Shown: one piece after another, positions 25,031-34,142 of the stretch
Layout: every line of letters starts with the position of its first letter
How positions within the stretch are numbered: position 1 is the first letter of the stretch
Assembly (NCBI RefSeq): GCF_028752835.1
Contig: NZ_CP087952.1
Coordinates: 2,523,041 to 2,587,040, forward strand
Direction: 5' to 3'
From: Desulfosarcina sp. BuS5
GTDB taxonomy: Bacteria; Desulfobacterota; Desulfobacteria; Desulfobacterales; BuS5
DNA length: 64,000 bases
Translations under genes and position numbers: made by a program
Notes under the pieces: generated by a model
What the model was told of the DNA's origin: nothing
What the model saw: the letters and a program-made list of their open reading frames with translations, nothing else
Databases searched by the model: none

Positions 25031-25948
25031 ATGGAAAATAAAAATAACTTAACCGAACTGCATAAGTACATAACGAATCAAATTATTGAAGAGCGTACCC
25101 GAGAGATGGCCGAAGCAATTGCCCAGAAACGAACAGAAGCCAAACTTGCGGAGGAAAACTATCAGAAAGATATCAAAGCAATGGAGGCTGCCGGCATAAA
25201 AGTTGCCAATATGGAAGCCCTTGATGTGGAGCTCAGTGCAGATGTGGATGTGGAACTTAAGGTCATTGAGGATAAAATGATCGAATTATCCCAAGAACCA
25301 TCTGAAGCCACGATAGGACTTGATATAGAGAAAGCCTTTCTGCCTCAGGACGCTTTGGTACTTTCCCCGGCGTGGGTTGCCGATTTTTCAGATGATGATG
25401 CACAAGACAAGCTAACCGGAGCATCATCCATAACGACCCAAACGCTGCTATCAGGGGGGGGGTGCAAAGACAAGTATGTCTGGGCTAAAGGGGCAGGTTC
25501 CGGCATTGCAGGCACCGGAGTTGGGAAAATTCAAGCATGGGTAGACTTTGGATTTTGGTTCAAGCCGTCGACCAGTAGATTTTACAGCATACGACCGCAC
25601 TTTCGCTTTCGAGGATTTTATATAGTCAAAGCGAATGACAAATGGTATAATTCAAAATTTGCACGGGTGAAGGTTTCTGCATGGACAAACGTTTATCAAT
25701 ATAACTGGAAGGGATGGAACAATATAGACGTACTCAACGTGGGCGATGATAACATCAACGTGAATAGGAGGTTTGATGCTGATCGTAACATGTATACCAG
25801 TTATCTGCTGGGCGGAGGTGATTGGGCTTATATAAGATGCACCATCGGTCTTTATGCCTATGCTAGGGGTAGCGGCTCATATGCAAAACTTGACTTCGCC
25901 ACAGGAGCGGCTAACTATCTCTATGTTCCATATTGCTACATTTATTAA
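25031..25948 (+). CDS. Uncharacterised protein of the protease operon, coiled N terminus and beta-rich C terminus
   Basis: 305 residues that I cannot assign to a family. Residues 1-100 are charged and helical (ITNQIIEERTREMAEAIAQK). Residues about 140-305 are rich in aromatic residues and glycine with repeated beta strands (WVDFGFWFKP, YSIRPHFRFRGFYIVK, VSAWTNVYQYNWKGWN, ending NYLYVPYCYIY), resembling a beta-sandwich. No signal peptide. AAAAGGAGGGCG precedes the ATG and the gap to the protease gene is 38 bases, so it is part of the same transcript. It could be the protease's substrate or partner; this is inference only. Confidence 0.75.
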   Translation: MENKNNLTELHKYITNQIIEERTREMAEAIAQKRTEAKLAEENYQKDIKAMEAAGIKVANMEALDVELSADVDVELKVIEDKMIELSQEPSEATIGLDIEKAFLPQDALVLSPAWVADFSDDDAQDKLTGASSITTQTLLSGGGCKDKYVWAKGAGSGIAGTGVGKIQAWVDFGFWFKPSTSRFYSIRPHFRFRGFYIVKANDKWYNSKFARVKVSAWTNVYQYNWKGWNNIDVLNVGDDNINVNRRFDADRNMYTSYLLGGGDWAYIRCTIGLYAYARGSGSYAKLDFATGAANYLYVPYCYIY

Positions 25949-26009
25949 TCCTGTAAAACAAACCGGGCGGCTTTCGGGTCGCCCATATGTCAGAAATAAA
26001 GACGAAATT

Positions 26010-26240
26010 ATGGAATTAAATGTTCAGGCAATCGAAAAGATACGGGCAAAATACGACACCCAACTTATGGCCATAAATGGTGTGAACTCAGTAAGTCTCG
26101 GAATTGGAAAAAACGGAAATCCATGCCTAAAAATCAGTACGTTCAAACCGGCTGAACAGGTGCGTGCTAAACTACCGAAAGATGTTTTACAGGTAGAGGT
26201 TGAAATATATTGTACAGATGAGATTTATGCCCAAGAATAG
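26010..26240 (+). CDS. Small protein resembling the protease's N-terminal domain
   Basis: 76 residues starting MELNVQAIEKIRAKYDTQLM. Its course INGVNSVSLGIGKNGNPCLK, ISTFKPAEQVRAKLP and VEVEIYCTDEI follows the same order as residues 10-75 of the protease (LPNVVGVGIGLKEV, IVLSTYVEKKLSRDKLG). I read it as a stand-alone copy of that domain. The frame opens upstream at 25854 inside the previous gene, but the ATG at 26010 gives the domain start. Last gene of the operon, 61 bases after the previous stop and convergent with the hydratase gene. A role as inhibitor, chaperone or adaptor of the protease is plausible but unproven. Confidence 0.7.
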   Translation: MELNVQAIEKIRAKYDTQLMAINGVNSVSLGIGKNGNPCLKISTFKPAEQVRAKLPKDVLQVEVEIYCTDEIYAQE

Positions 26241-26258
26241 TAAACATAAATTGCAACC

Positions 26259-26972
26259 CTATTTTTGAAACTCACCGAGAAACTTCCTGAATCCGGTCCG
26301 CTCGTGGAAATAGGCACCATTAAGTGTGGTATGATTTCGATATTCGATAAGATCCATCATTAACGAGACCATCTCGGGCTTTCCTTCAAAAATATATCCA
26401 GCGATCTCTTTGGCACGGGGTAAAAGTTCATCATGGGGTACTACTTCATTGACAAGCCCGAGCCTTAAAGCCTGCTCTGCTGTAATTGGCTGGCATGTCA
26501 AAGAAACCTGTTTCGCCATTCGAGCTCCTATAGCCTGCTGAAGGAGCTGGGACATCCCCCACCCTGGATGGATGCCGACTCTGGCGTGGGTATCTGAAAA
26601 GAATGCTCTTTCGGATGCGATCAGGAAATCGAGATTCAGCGCCAATTCAAGGCCTCCGGTGATTGCGGGGCCATTAATAGCGCCTATAACCGGTTTTTTG
26701 CAGGCAGAAATTATATCAGGAAAATCAAGCCCGTCATTTCTGGGATCGAAAAAATTATCTTTGTCCAATACTCCCAGATCCAACCCTGAACAGAATGATT
26801 TCCCCTTACCGGTAATGATCACCGCCCTGATATTGTCATCTTTAACTATCATTTCCAAATAATTATAAAGATGAATAAGAAGGTCCTGTGTTATAGCGTT
26901 GCTTCTGGCCGGCCTGTTAAGGGTTAGCAGCGCAACCCCGTTATCATATTCACAAATTACCGGTTTTTCCAT
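26259..26972 (-). CDS. Enoyl-CoA hydratase/isomerase family protein
   Basis: Crotonase-fold enzyme acting on acyl-CoA thioesters, probably in beta-oxidation or aromatic degradation. 237 residues with the oxyanion-hole segments CSGLDLGVL and GPAITGGLELALN, and the catalytic-region sequence DTHARVGIHPGWGMSQLLQ. Glu is present in GGLELA, and the usual second acidic residue of hydratases is replaced by the HPGWG segment, so the exact reaction is uncertain. AGGAGATAATTT precedes the ATG. Single gene, convergent with the protease operon. Confidence 0.87.
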   Translation of the reverse strand: MEKPVICEYDNGVALLTLNRPARSNAITQDLLIHLYNYLEMIVKDDNIRAVIITGKGKSFCSGLDLGVLDKDNFFDPRNDGLDFPDIISACKKPVIGAINGPAITGGLELALNLDFLIASERAFFSDTHARVGIHPGWGMSQLLQQAIGARMAKQVSLTCQPITAEQALRLGLVNEVVPHDELLPRAKEIAGYIFEGKPEMVSLMMDLIEYRNHTTLNGAYFHERTGFRKFLGEFQK

Positions 26973-27084
26973 AAATTATCTCCTGTTCAAACAAATGATT
27001 TTGAATGGAAGGTGAAAGCTTTAAAAAAAAGCAAACTAACAATTTTTATTTTCTAGTGCCACCGGCACCTCTTGAATCTATACT

Positions 27085-27216
27085 TCAATGACGGCAGCCC
27101 GTTCCCGGATATTTCCTGTTTGCCCGTGCCAATCTCTCCAGGAAGCGCTTCAGCCATTTCGGCTTGATATTGCCTGTCTCTTTATTTCTATTTATTATTT
27201 TGTTTTTTTGACTCAT
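27085..27216 (-). CDS. Small basic protein (43 aa)
   Basis: MSQKNKIINRNKETGNIKPK, then WLKRFLERLARANRKYPGTG and CRH. The WLKRFLERLARAN core resembles small conserved proteins of Desulfobacterota with a C-terminal Cys/His metal-like motif (the LDCC-type group), although the LDCC itself is not present. It lies between the Fe-S oxidoreductase and the hydratase gene, same strand. Function unknown; real gene likely from composition and motif. Confidence 0.55.
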   Translation of the reverse strand: MSQKNKIINRNKETGNIKPKWLKRFLERLARANRKYPGTGCRH

Positions 27217-27267
27217 GAGATAACTCTTTAATAGCATCGCTTATTAAATCACTATTTCCCTGCAACC

Positions 27268-28365
27268 TTATTCGAGCGATTCCAGCACAAATTCAGAAAA
27301 ATACTTTATATTCTTGCCAAGCTTCATCTTCGCAGAGGCATAGTTTAAGTTAAAAACACAGAAAGGGCAGGCGCTTATGACCGATTCGGTCTCGGCCTCT
27401 CTTAACATGCCGGCTGCGATCTTCAGTGAGAGGTCTCTGTAAACAGATCGAATACCTCCACCGGCTCCGCAACAAAGGGCATCCTCACGATTATTTTTCA
27501 GCTCTTTCAGCTCAAGGCCGCACCAGTCAAGAATTCGCCTTGGCTCCTCAGTAATCCCCTCGCCCCGCCCTAGACGACAGGAATCCTGATAAACAGCAGT
27601 CCTTTCAATCTTTTTTAAAACGCCCGGATTATCCTTGAGCAGATCATAAATAACTTCCACCGCGTGATGCACCGAAATGTCGGTCTCCCCAAGCAGATCA
27701 GGATAAAAATATTTAAAGCACTTCAGGCAACCGTTGCATGGCGCCACAATCCTTTTAATCCCCAGGGCCCGGAAACGTTCCAGATTCTTTTCGAAGAATT
27801 CTCCGGCCAAATCCGTTTTGCCGGACTCATACAGATATGTACCACAGCAGCCCTCGTCTTTCAGAATCATAAAGTCAAGATCCAGCTTTTTCAGCGCCAG
27901 ATAGGTCGAAACGGCAGCATCTTTTAATAGAAATGAAGGCAGACAGCCCAGATACAGAAGGGTGTCGGATTCGTGTTTTGGGAATTCCCCAGGCAGCCAT
28001 TCCAGCCTTTTTGCCGGATCACCATTTACTGAATTACCCTTACGCATGATCCCCTTAATCACGCTGTTCTGTCTCTCCAACGGTCCCAGGCCGCGCCTTG
28101 CGAGTTCCTCGCGCGCGCTATGTATTACTCGTGTAATCTGAATTTCTTCCGGGCAAATCACATCACACTGCATGCATTTAGGGCAGTTATACAGGCTTTC
28201 TATAAGGCGTGGTTCAAGTGCTTCTCCATCAAACAACCAGCCCGCTGTCTTCAGCCTCTGCATCGGAGAAAACAGATCTTCACCGGTTATCGCATACGTG
28301 GGGCAAACTTCCACGCAGAGTCCGCAGTCAGTACAGGATTTGATTTCTTCAAGTATTGTTTTCAT
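27268..28365 (-). CDS. (Fe-S)-binding CCG-domain oxidoreductase subunit (GlcF/HdrD-like)
   Basis: 365 residues. Two N-terminal [4Fe-4S] ferredoxin motifs (CTDCGLCVEVCP and CPKCMQCDVICP) are followed by two CCG domains (DEGCCGTYLYESGK and LCCGAGGG with upstream CNGCLKCF and CPFC). This is the layout of glycolate oxidase Fe-S subunit and HdrD/DsrK-type electron-transfer proteins that pass electrons from a flavin dehydrogenase to quinone or disulfide. No dehydrogenase partner is adjacent. The ATG at 28365 is 25 bases after the glmM stop, so co-transcription with glmM is likely. A TTG at 28377 is an alternative start. Confidence 0.87.
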   Translation of the reverse strand: MKTILEEIKSCTDCGLCVEVCPTYAITGEDLFSPMQRLKTAGWLFDGEALEPRLIESLYNCPKCMQCDVICPEEIQITRVIHSAREELARRGLGPLERQNSVIKGIMRKGNSVNGDPAKRLEWLPGEFPKHESDTLLYLGCLPSFLLKDAAVSTYLALKKLDLDFMILKDEGCCGTYLYESGKTDLAGEFFEKNLERFRALGIKRIVAPCNGCLKCFKYFYPDLLGETDISVHHAVEVIYDLLKDNPGVLKKIERTAVYQDSCRLGRGEGITEEPRRILDWCGLELKELKNNREDALCCGAGGGIRSVYRDLSLKIAAGMLREAETESVISACPFCVFNLNYASAKMKLGKNIKYFSEFVLESLE

Positions 28366-28390
28366 ATCAAATACCAAAACCTCTCAATCA

Positions 28391-29770
28391 TTATACTCCA
28401 AGCATCCTTCTGACGACTTCGACTATTTTACGGCAATCCCTTTCGGTATCCTCCATGGTGGGGCCCTCCACCATTACCCGGCAAAGGGGCTGTGTGCCCG
28501 AATACCTGACAAGCACCCTGCCCTGCTCTCCCAGACCCGATTCCACGGATTTTATTATATCGACTATTTCAGGAATGGTATTAATATCCGGTTTTTCTTT
28601 AACTTCCACACCAAGCAAAACCTGGGGGAATACATCCATAACAGAAGCAAGCTCCGACAGGGGCTTTGAATTATTCAGCATGGCTTCCATCAGTCTCAGG
28701 GCGCTTAGTATGCCATCGCCGGTGGTATGATGATCCAGAAAAATCATGTGCCCGGAATCCTCGCCGCCTATCACAGCTCCGCCGGCAATCATATCTTCCA
28801 TTACATAACGGTCGCCTACCAGTGAAGCGATATGTTTTATACCCATCTTTTTTAAGGCTATACCGAGTCCAAGGTTGCTCATAACCGTGCTGACAAGGAG
28901 ATCATTCTTAAGCAAACCTCTCTGTTTCATATCCCCGGCACAGATCGCCAGGATCTGATCACCGGTCAGCTCCTTCCCTTTTTCATCCACAGCAATAAGC
29001 CTGTCTCCGTCTCCGTCAAAGGCCAGCCCCAGGTCTGCTTTTTTTTCCATTACAGCTTTACAAAGAGTTCCGGTATGCTGGGAACCGCAATTATCATTTA
29101 TATTTTTCCCGTCAGGCTCGGCAAAAATTATTTCCGGATCCGCTCCAAGCCCTTTAAAAACTTCGGGAGCAACCTGGCTGGCTGCTCCATTTGAACAGTC
29201 GATCACCAACTTTATAGACTGGAAGGGATTTATACCTTTGATTGTATTTTTTAGAAAATCAGCATATTTTGCTATCGGGTTTTCAATATCATGAACCCTT
29301 CCGGGCTGAATCACATTCTCCTGTTTAAAAGCGTTACCAGTATCATCAAGGACCGCCTTTTTAATTTCAGATTCAATTGCAGCTTCCATATCATCGGAGA
29401 GCTTGAATCCCTTTTTATTAAAAAATTTGATGCCATTATCATAATATGGATTGTGAGAAGCGGATATAACTATTCCCGCATCAGCATTGATTGAAGACGT
29501 TAAAAATGCAACCCCGGGCGTAGGAATCACACCGGCCAGGTAAACTTCACCGCCCATTGAACAGATACCGGCAGCAATGGCAAATTCAAGCATATCCCCG
29601 GACAGGCGGGTATCCTTTCCGATCACTATCCTGCACATGTTGTTACCATTTTTTTCCTGATTCCTGAAGATGGAAACCGCTGCCCTGCCTAGTTTTAAAG
29701 CCATTTCAGGCGTGATCGGATATCTGTTTGCGACCCCCCTGATCCCGTCTGTGCCGAATAGTTTTCCCAT
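28391..29770 (-). CDS. glmM: Phosphoglucosamine mutase
   Basis: Cytoplasmic enzyme converting glucosamine-6-phosphate to glucosamine-1-phosphate for UDP-GlcNAc and thus peptidoglycan and LPS synthesis. 459 residues starting MGKLFGTDGIRGVAN. The active-site phosphoserine loop is SASHNPYYDNGIKFF, the metal loop DGDGDR, the sugar loop GGEDSGH and the phosphate-binding loop RYSGTQP. All four GlmM domains are present at standard length. It is followed closely by the Fe-S subunit gene. Confidence 0.95.
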   Translation of the reverse strand: MGKLFGTDGIRGVANRYPITPEMALKLGRAAVSIFRNQEKNGNNMCRIVIGKDTRLSGDMLEFAIAAGICSMGGEVYLAGVIPTPGVAFLTSSINADAGIVISASHNPYYDNGIKFFNKKGFKLSDDMEAAIESEIKKAVLDDTGNAFKQENVIQPGRVHDIENPIAKYADFLKNTIKGINPFQSIKLVIDCSNGAASQVAPEVFKGLGADPEIIFAEPDGKNINDNCGSQHTGTLCKAVMEKKADLGLAFDGDGDRLIAVDEKGKELTGDQILAICAGDMKQRGLLKNDLLVSTVMSNLGLGIALKKMGIKHIASLVGDRYVMEDMIAGGAVIGGEDSGHMIFLDHHTTGDGILSALRLMEAMLNNSKPLSELASVMDVFPQVLLGVEVKEKPDINTIPEIVDIIKSVESGLGEQGRVLVRYSGTQPLCRVMVEGPTMEDTERDCRKIVEVVRRMLGV

Positions 29771-30111
29771 AATGAATTTTATTAAGCTCCAGATTTAATT
29801 TATAAAAAATTATCAAACCTGTAACACTTTCACATGAATGAAGTTTTACTTTAAATTAATTACATTCGCTTGTTACTTTTTGTATAGAAATTCTTGTTTG
29901 TCAATGAATTATCTTTGAAGCAAATTGATTATGTTGACATTTTAAAATTGATATATAACTTTTTGTAGTATTTGCAGAGAAAAAAAACTTTTTTATAGTA
30001 ATTTTTAACCGGCGTTTGTCCAGGAATAGTTTATTTTGTTTGGGATCAAGCCATACGGAAAACCAACTCTTCCCGGATGGGCGCTTGCCAAAATCCTAAT
30101 GGAGGTAGGCT
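29771..30111. promoter_or_regulatory. AT-rich divergent intergenic region
   Basis: 340 bases between glmM (leftward) and the small wHTH gene (rightward). TTGACA at 29934 could be a -35 element for the rightward gene; with 14-16 base spacing the -10 candidates are TATAAC or TAACTT, both imperfect. No hairpin or known riboswitch was recognised. Confidence 0.35.
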
Positions 30112-30486
30112 ATGATTAGGGAATTAAAAAAGCAGTTAAAATTGATGTCCGGATCTCTTGTTGATCTTTCTAAACAGATTGAGCAGATTTCTGAATATAT
30201 GGATCAGATTCAATTTGCCGAAGACCTTTCAAAGTCAGGAAAAAAATCATCCTGCAGCAAAAAAGGAGTTACACAAAAAGCTGATCAGGAGAAGAATAGA
30301 ACTACTAAAGTAACTATGCTTGATATGGTGTTTGACAGTATTAAGAAATCCAGAAACGGGATTACCATCCCCAAACTCAGGGAAAAAACCGGGCTGGAAC
30401 CTAAACAACTCAGCAATGCTCTTTTCAAACTTACCAACAAAGGCAAGATCAAACCTAAGGAACGTGGAATATATATTAAGGCGTAG
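30112..30486 (+). CDS. Small protein with coiled N terminus and winged-helix-like C terminus
   Basis: 124 residues. The start (MIRELKKQLKLMSGSLVDLSKQIEQIS) is given here only as the heptad-like helix beginning MIRELKKQLK. A low-complexity Lys/Ser linker (about 45-65) follows, then a C-terminal domain MVFDSIKKSRNGITIPKLRE, TGLEPKQLSNALFKLTNKGK and IKPKERGIYIKA, which reads as a winged helix. It is probably a small DNA-binding protein. AATGGAGGTAGGCT precedes the ATG. Monocistronic as far as seen; exact family not recognised. Confidence 0.72.
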   Translation: MIRELKKQLKLMSGSLVDLSKQIEQISEYMDQIQFAEDLSKSGKKSSCSKKGVTQKADQEKNRTTKVTMLDMVFDSIKKSRNGITIPKLREKTGLEPKQLSNALFKLTNKGKIKPKERGIYIKA

Positions 30487-30599
30487 GAATGAGGCGTCCC
30501 GACAGTAAGGCGATCGAAGATTTTAACATGTAACGCACTGAAATTAATGCAAAAATATATAATTTAAAAAGAATAAATTGCTGTATATAAGGTATATTT

Positions 30600-33494
30600 A
30601 TGTCCTTGATGTATAGATCTTTAAGATTTTCAATACTATTTTTTGTTATACTTTCCCTTTTGAGCGCAGCATCCCTTCAACAGTCTTATGCTTTCAACTC
30701 AGCAGATATAATTGCTGTTTCTCTTCCAAAATGGCCGCATGAGGAGAGCGATCTTCTTCCTGATCCCGGGCTTGTTTACGGCAGATTTCCCAATGGATTC
30801 AGGTATGTTCTTCTAAAAAATGCCGAGCCGAAAGACAGGGTCGACATTCACCTTGATGTACTTGCCGGATCATTGAATGAAACTGATCAGGAACAGGGAC
30901 TTGCTCATTTTCTTGAACATTTACTTTTTTGCGGTTCAACCCATTTCAAACCTGGAGAACTGGTTAAATATTTTCAGAGCATCGGAATGAAATTCGGCGC
31001 TGATGCAAATGCGCATACAGGTTTTAATGAGACTGTTTATAATATTCTTTTGCCGGATGGAAACAAAGAGAGCCTTGAAAAAGGACTTGTGGTGATTAAA
31101 GATTATGCCGAAGGGGCATTTCTTTTAGAGGATGAGATCAAAAGAGAAATGGGTGTTATCCTTGCTGAAAAAAGAACTCGCGATTCTGCGTCTTATCGTA
31201 CTTATGTTGAAACTTTGAAGTTTGAACTGCCTGAATCGATGATTTCGAGAAGACTCCCCATAGGTAAAGAGGAAATTATTAAAAACGCTCATAGGGGATT
31301 ATTAAAAGGATTCTATGATGCCTGGTACAGACCTGAAAAATTAATCCTGATCATGGTGGGTGATTTCAACCCGGAGGTTGCCGCAAATCTTGTTAAAGAA
31401 AAATTTTCTATGCTGAAACATAGAGCTGCTGCACGGACTGATGTTGATACAGGATTGATAGAGCATAAAGGCAACAAGTCTTTTTATCATTACGAAAAAG
31501 AGTCGGGCAGTACCTCTGTCAGCATAGAAACGGTGCATAAAGCTTTGCCCCATCCTGATTCTTTTGCTTTTCAGAAAAAGAAGCTTATCGGTAATATTGC
31601 CGACAGCATCATCCAGCACAGAATAGATGTACTGGTAAGCAAACCTGATACCCCTTTTACTTCCGCATCTATCGGATCAGGAACCTATCTCAATGAAGTT
31701 GAATATACCGAAATTACCGCGAAGTGCGGTCCTGAAAGCTGGAGTAAATCTTTGTCTCTCCTGGAACAGACATTAAGAAGAGCATTGGAATACGGATTTA
31801 CAAAATCCGAGCTTGAAAGAGTAAAAAAAGATTACATAGCCACCTTCCATAATGCCGCCAAAAGGGCTTCTACACGCAACAGCGGGATATTGGCGGGAAG
31901 CATTATCAGAGCTCTAAATAATAATCAGGTTTTTCAGTCTCCTGAGCAGATAAAACTGCTCTACACCCCGGTTGTTTCCGAACTTACACTAAAGGATGTG
32001 CACAATGCTTTAAAAGCGGCATGGGCTGATGACCACAGGCTTGTCATAGTAACCGGCAATGCGGATCTCTCAGGACATGATGCCTCGCCTGAGGAGATTA
32101 TACTTAATGCTTTTAACAAAAGCAGCAGTGTGGAGCTGAAAAAGCCTGTTGAAATGCAAGATGTCGTATTCCCATATCTCCCTGAACCTGGCCAACCCGG
32201 CAAAGCAGCAACCACCACCAGGTTGCCGGAACTTAATATTGTCCAGGTAGAATTTAAAAACGGTCTGCGTTTAAATATGAAGAGGACCGATTTCAAGGCC
32301 AACCAAGTTTTAGTAAAATTAAGTTTCGGCTCCGGAAGATCCTCAGAACCCCTTGAGCTGCCAGGACTTGCCCTGCTAAGCGAAGATGTAGTAAATGAAA
32401 GCGGGCTGGGAAGACTCGACAAAGAGTCAGTTAACCGCGCCCTTGCCGGCAAAACGGCCAGTATCTCTTTTGGTATAAGCGAAGACAATTTCTTTTTTAC
32501 CGGAAGTTCTTCATCCGGGGAGATAGAGCTGTTGTTTCAGCTTCTTTATGCCCATATAATTGATCCAGGTTACAGGGAGGATGCTTTTCGTCTTGTCAAG
32601 GAACGTTTCGGCCAGAGTTATAAATCTCTTTCCCATTCAATAGACGGCAGCATGGTCCTTTCCGGCAACCGTTTTCTGGCAGGCGGAGATACACGCTTCG
32701 GATTTCCGCCTTATGAAGCTTTCAATGCCTTGACTTTGGATAACATCCGGTCATGGATTGACAAACCTTTAAAGAATGAACAGATGGAGCTTTCTATTGT
32801 CGGTGATTTTAATCTTGAAGAGGTGGAGAGGCTGGCAGGGAAATATTTAGGAGCACTTAAAAAAAGGAATCCTGTCAAGATGGCGGATAGGGCAAGCAAA
32901 CCTCTGTTTCCGGTTTCACGCAATTTAGAACTAAGGGTGGAAACAAAAATTCCCAAGGCTCTCGTTGTTGTTGCATATCCTTCATCAGATTTATGGAATA
33001 TAAGCTTGACCCGCCGTCTGTCGGTCCTGGCGGATGTTTTTTCAGAAAGGCTTCGCGAAAAGATAAGAGAAAAGCTTGGTGTATCTTATTCACCATTTGC
33101 CTATAATCGTCCGAGTCGGGCCTATCCCGGATATGGTGTTTTGTTTGCGTTTGTACATATCAGTCCTGACAAGACCGATTTAGTGCGGCAGGAGGTCAAA
33201 AATATCGTATCGGAATTATGCGAAAAGGGGGTTACCCCTGAAGAACTGAAGCGCGCCGTAGATCCTACCCTCACTAGTATAAAGGATATGTTGAAAAAAA
33301 ACGGTTATTGGCTTAATACGGTCCTCTCAGGTTCTGCCGGGCATCCCGAGCAGTTGGAATGGTGCAGGACAATAATGAAAGATTATGCTTCAATTACTGA
33401 TGACGAAATTTCAAACCTGGCAGTGAAATATCTGAAAAATACCGACGCTGCGACAATTATTATAACCCCCCCCAAACAAGAAACTGTACAATAA
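30600..33494 (+). CDS. Periplasmic M16-family zinc metallopeptidase
   Basis: Pitrilysin/insulinase-type peptidase of 964 residues with a signal peptide (1-32, ending QQSYA). The inverted zinc motif is HFLEH (in GLAHFLEHLLFCGSTHF), and the distal Glu lies in EMGVILAEKRTRDS. Two M16 peptidase halves and their C-terminal (M16_C) domains follow, the second inactive as in the family. It probably degrades peptides in the periplasm. It is followed by a strong terminator, so transcribed alone or with the upstream small gene. Confidence 0.9.
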   Translation: MSLMYRSLRFSILFFVILSLLSAASLQQSYAFNSADIIAVSLPKWPHEESDLLPDPGLVYGRFPNGFRYVLLKNAEPKDRVDIHLDVLAGSLNETDQEQGLAHFLEHLLFCGSTHFKPGELVKYFQSIGMKFGADANAHTGFNETVYNILLPDGNKESLEKGLVVIKDYAEGAFLLEDEIKREMGVILAEKRTRDSASYRTYVETLKFELPESMISRRLPIGKEEIIKNAHRGLLKGFYDAWYRPEKLILIMVGDFNPEVAANLVKEKFSMLKHRAAARTDVDTGLIEHKGNKSFYHYEKESGSTSVSIETVHKALPHPDSFAFQKKKLIGNIADSIIQHRIDVLVSKPDTPFTSASIGSGTYLNEVEYTEITAKCGPESWSKSLSLLEQTLRRALEYGFTKSELERVKKDYIATFHNAAKRASTRNSGILAGSIIRALNNNQVFQSPEQIKLLYTPVVSELTLKDVHNALKAAWADDHRLVIVTGNADLSGHDASPEEIILNAFNKSSSVELKKPVEMQDVVFPYLPEPGQPGKAATTTRLPELNIVQVEFKNGLRLNMKRTDFKANQVLVKLSFGSGRSSEPLELPGLALLSEDVVNESGLGRLDKESVNRALAGKTASISFGISEDNFFFTGSSSSGEIELLFQLLYAHIIDPGYREDAFRLVKERFGQSYKSLSHSIDGSMVLSGNRFLAGGDTRFGFPPYEAFNALTLDNIRSWIDKPLKNEQMELSIVGDFNLEEVERLAGKYLGALKKRNPVKMADRASKPLFPVSRNLELRVETKIPKALVVVAYPSSDLWNISLTRRLSVLADVFSERLREKIREKLGVSYSPFAYNRPSRAYPGYGVLFAFVHISPDKTDLVRQEVKNIVSELCEKGVTPEELKRAVDPTLTSIKDMLKKNGYWLNTVLSGSAGHPEQLEWCRTIMKDYASITDDEISNLAVKYLKNTDAATIIITPPKQETVQ

Positions 33495-33509
33495 GCTGTA
33501 AGACTATAC

Positions 33510-33538
33510 AAAAGCCCGGGGAACGCCCCGGGCTTTTA
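33510..33538 (+). terminator. Intrinsic terminator after the M16 peptidase gene
   Basis: Perfect 12-bp stem AAAAGCCCGGGG / CCCCGGGCTTTT with loop AACG and a T-tract, 15 bases past the stop codon. It can also serve the convergent cyclophilin gene. Confidence 0.92.
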
Positions 33539-33584
33539 TATGTTTAGATAAAAAATAGTCTCCTGCTGCAAAATGCAAAGTCTT

Positions 33585-34088
33585 TTAGTCTATTGACATT
33601 TCACCACAATCTATGATTTTAACATGTTTCGAGGGTTTTCCACTCGATGATCCCAATGCCTCTATGCTCTTGACCACATCGATTCCTTCGGTCACCGCTC
33701 CAAAGACCACATGCTTGCCGTCAAGCCAGGCAGTTTCGATCGTGGTGATAAAGAATTGCGAGCCATTCGTGTTAGGACCCGCATTTGCCATTGATAAAAT
33801 CCCCGGCTTCGTGTGGCCGAGCGTGAAATTTTCATCGTCAAATTTGCTTCCGTATATTGACTTGCCACCTGTCCCATTATGATTGGTAAAATCACCACCC
33901 TGAAGCATAAAATTCGGTATGATCCTATGAAATGTACTACCCTTGAACCCAAAGCCCTTTTCACCTGTACACAAGGCACGAAAGTTCTCGCTTGTTTTGG
34001 GAGCAATATCTGTACGTAATTCAATCACTATTCGTCCTAATGATTCGTCATCAGCCTCAACGTCAAGAAAGACTTTAACAAGTTCCAT
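33585..34088 (-). CDS. Cyclophilin-type peptidyl-prolyl cis-trans isomerase (cytoplasmic)
   Basis: 167-residue cyclophilin with no signal peptide. Active-site motifs are seen: [40 protein letters not shown] and [12 protein letters not shown], with the catalytic Arg and the Phe/Trp pocket. It resembles eukaryotic-type single-domain cyclophilins. AAGGAGAACATC precedes the ATG. It assists proline isomerisation during folding. Confidence 0.95.
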   Translation of the reverse strand: MELVKVFLDVEADDESLGRIVIELRTDIAPKTSENFRALCTGEKGFGFKGSTFHRIIPNFMLQGGDFTNHNGTGGKSIYGSKFDDENFTLGHTKPGILSMANAGPNTNGSQFFITTIETAWLDGKHVVFGAVTEGIDVVKSIEALGSSSGKPSKHVKIIDCGEMSID

Positions 34089-34142
34089 GATGTTCTCCTT
34101 TTTTCTTCAGTGTTGATAAAAAAAATTATGATAGTATTTCTG

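Noticed and set aside
29771-30111. Riboswitch or ribozyme upstream of glmM
   Set aside because: The glmS ribozyme belongs to glmS; no conserved core or stem pattern was seen here.
34089-34142. Target duplication for the IS at 34143-35653
   Set aside because: Left flank TATTTCTG and right flank AATATAAA do not match, so none is claimed.
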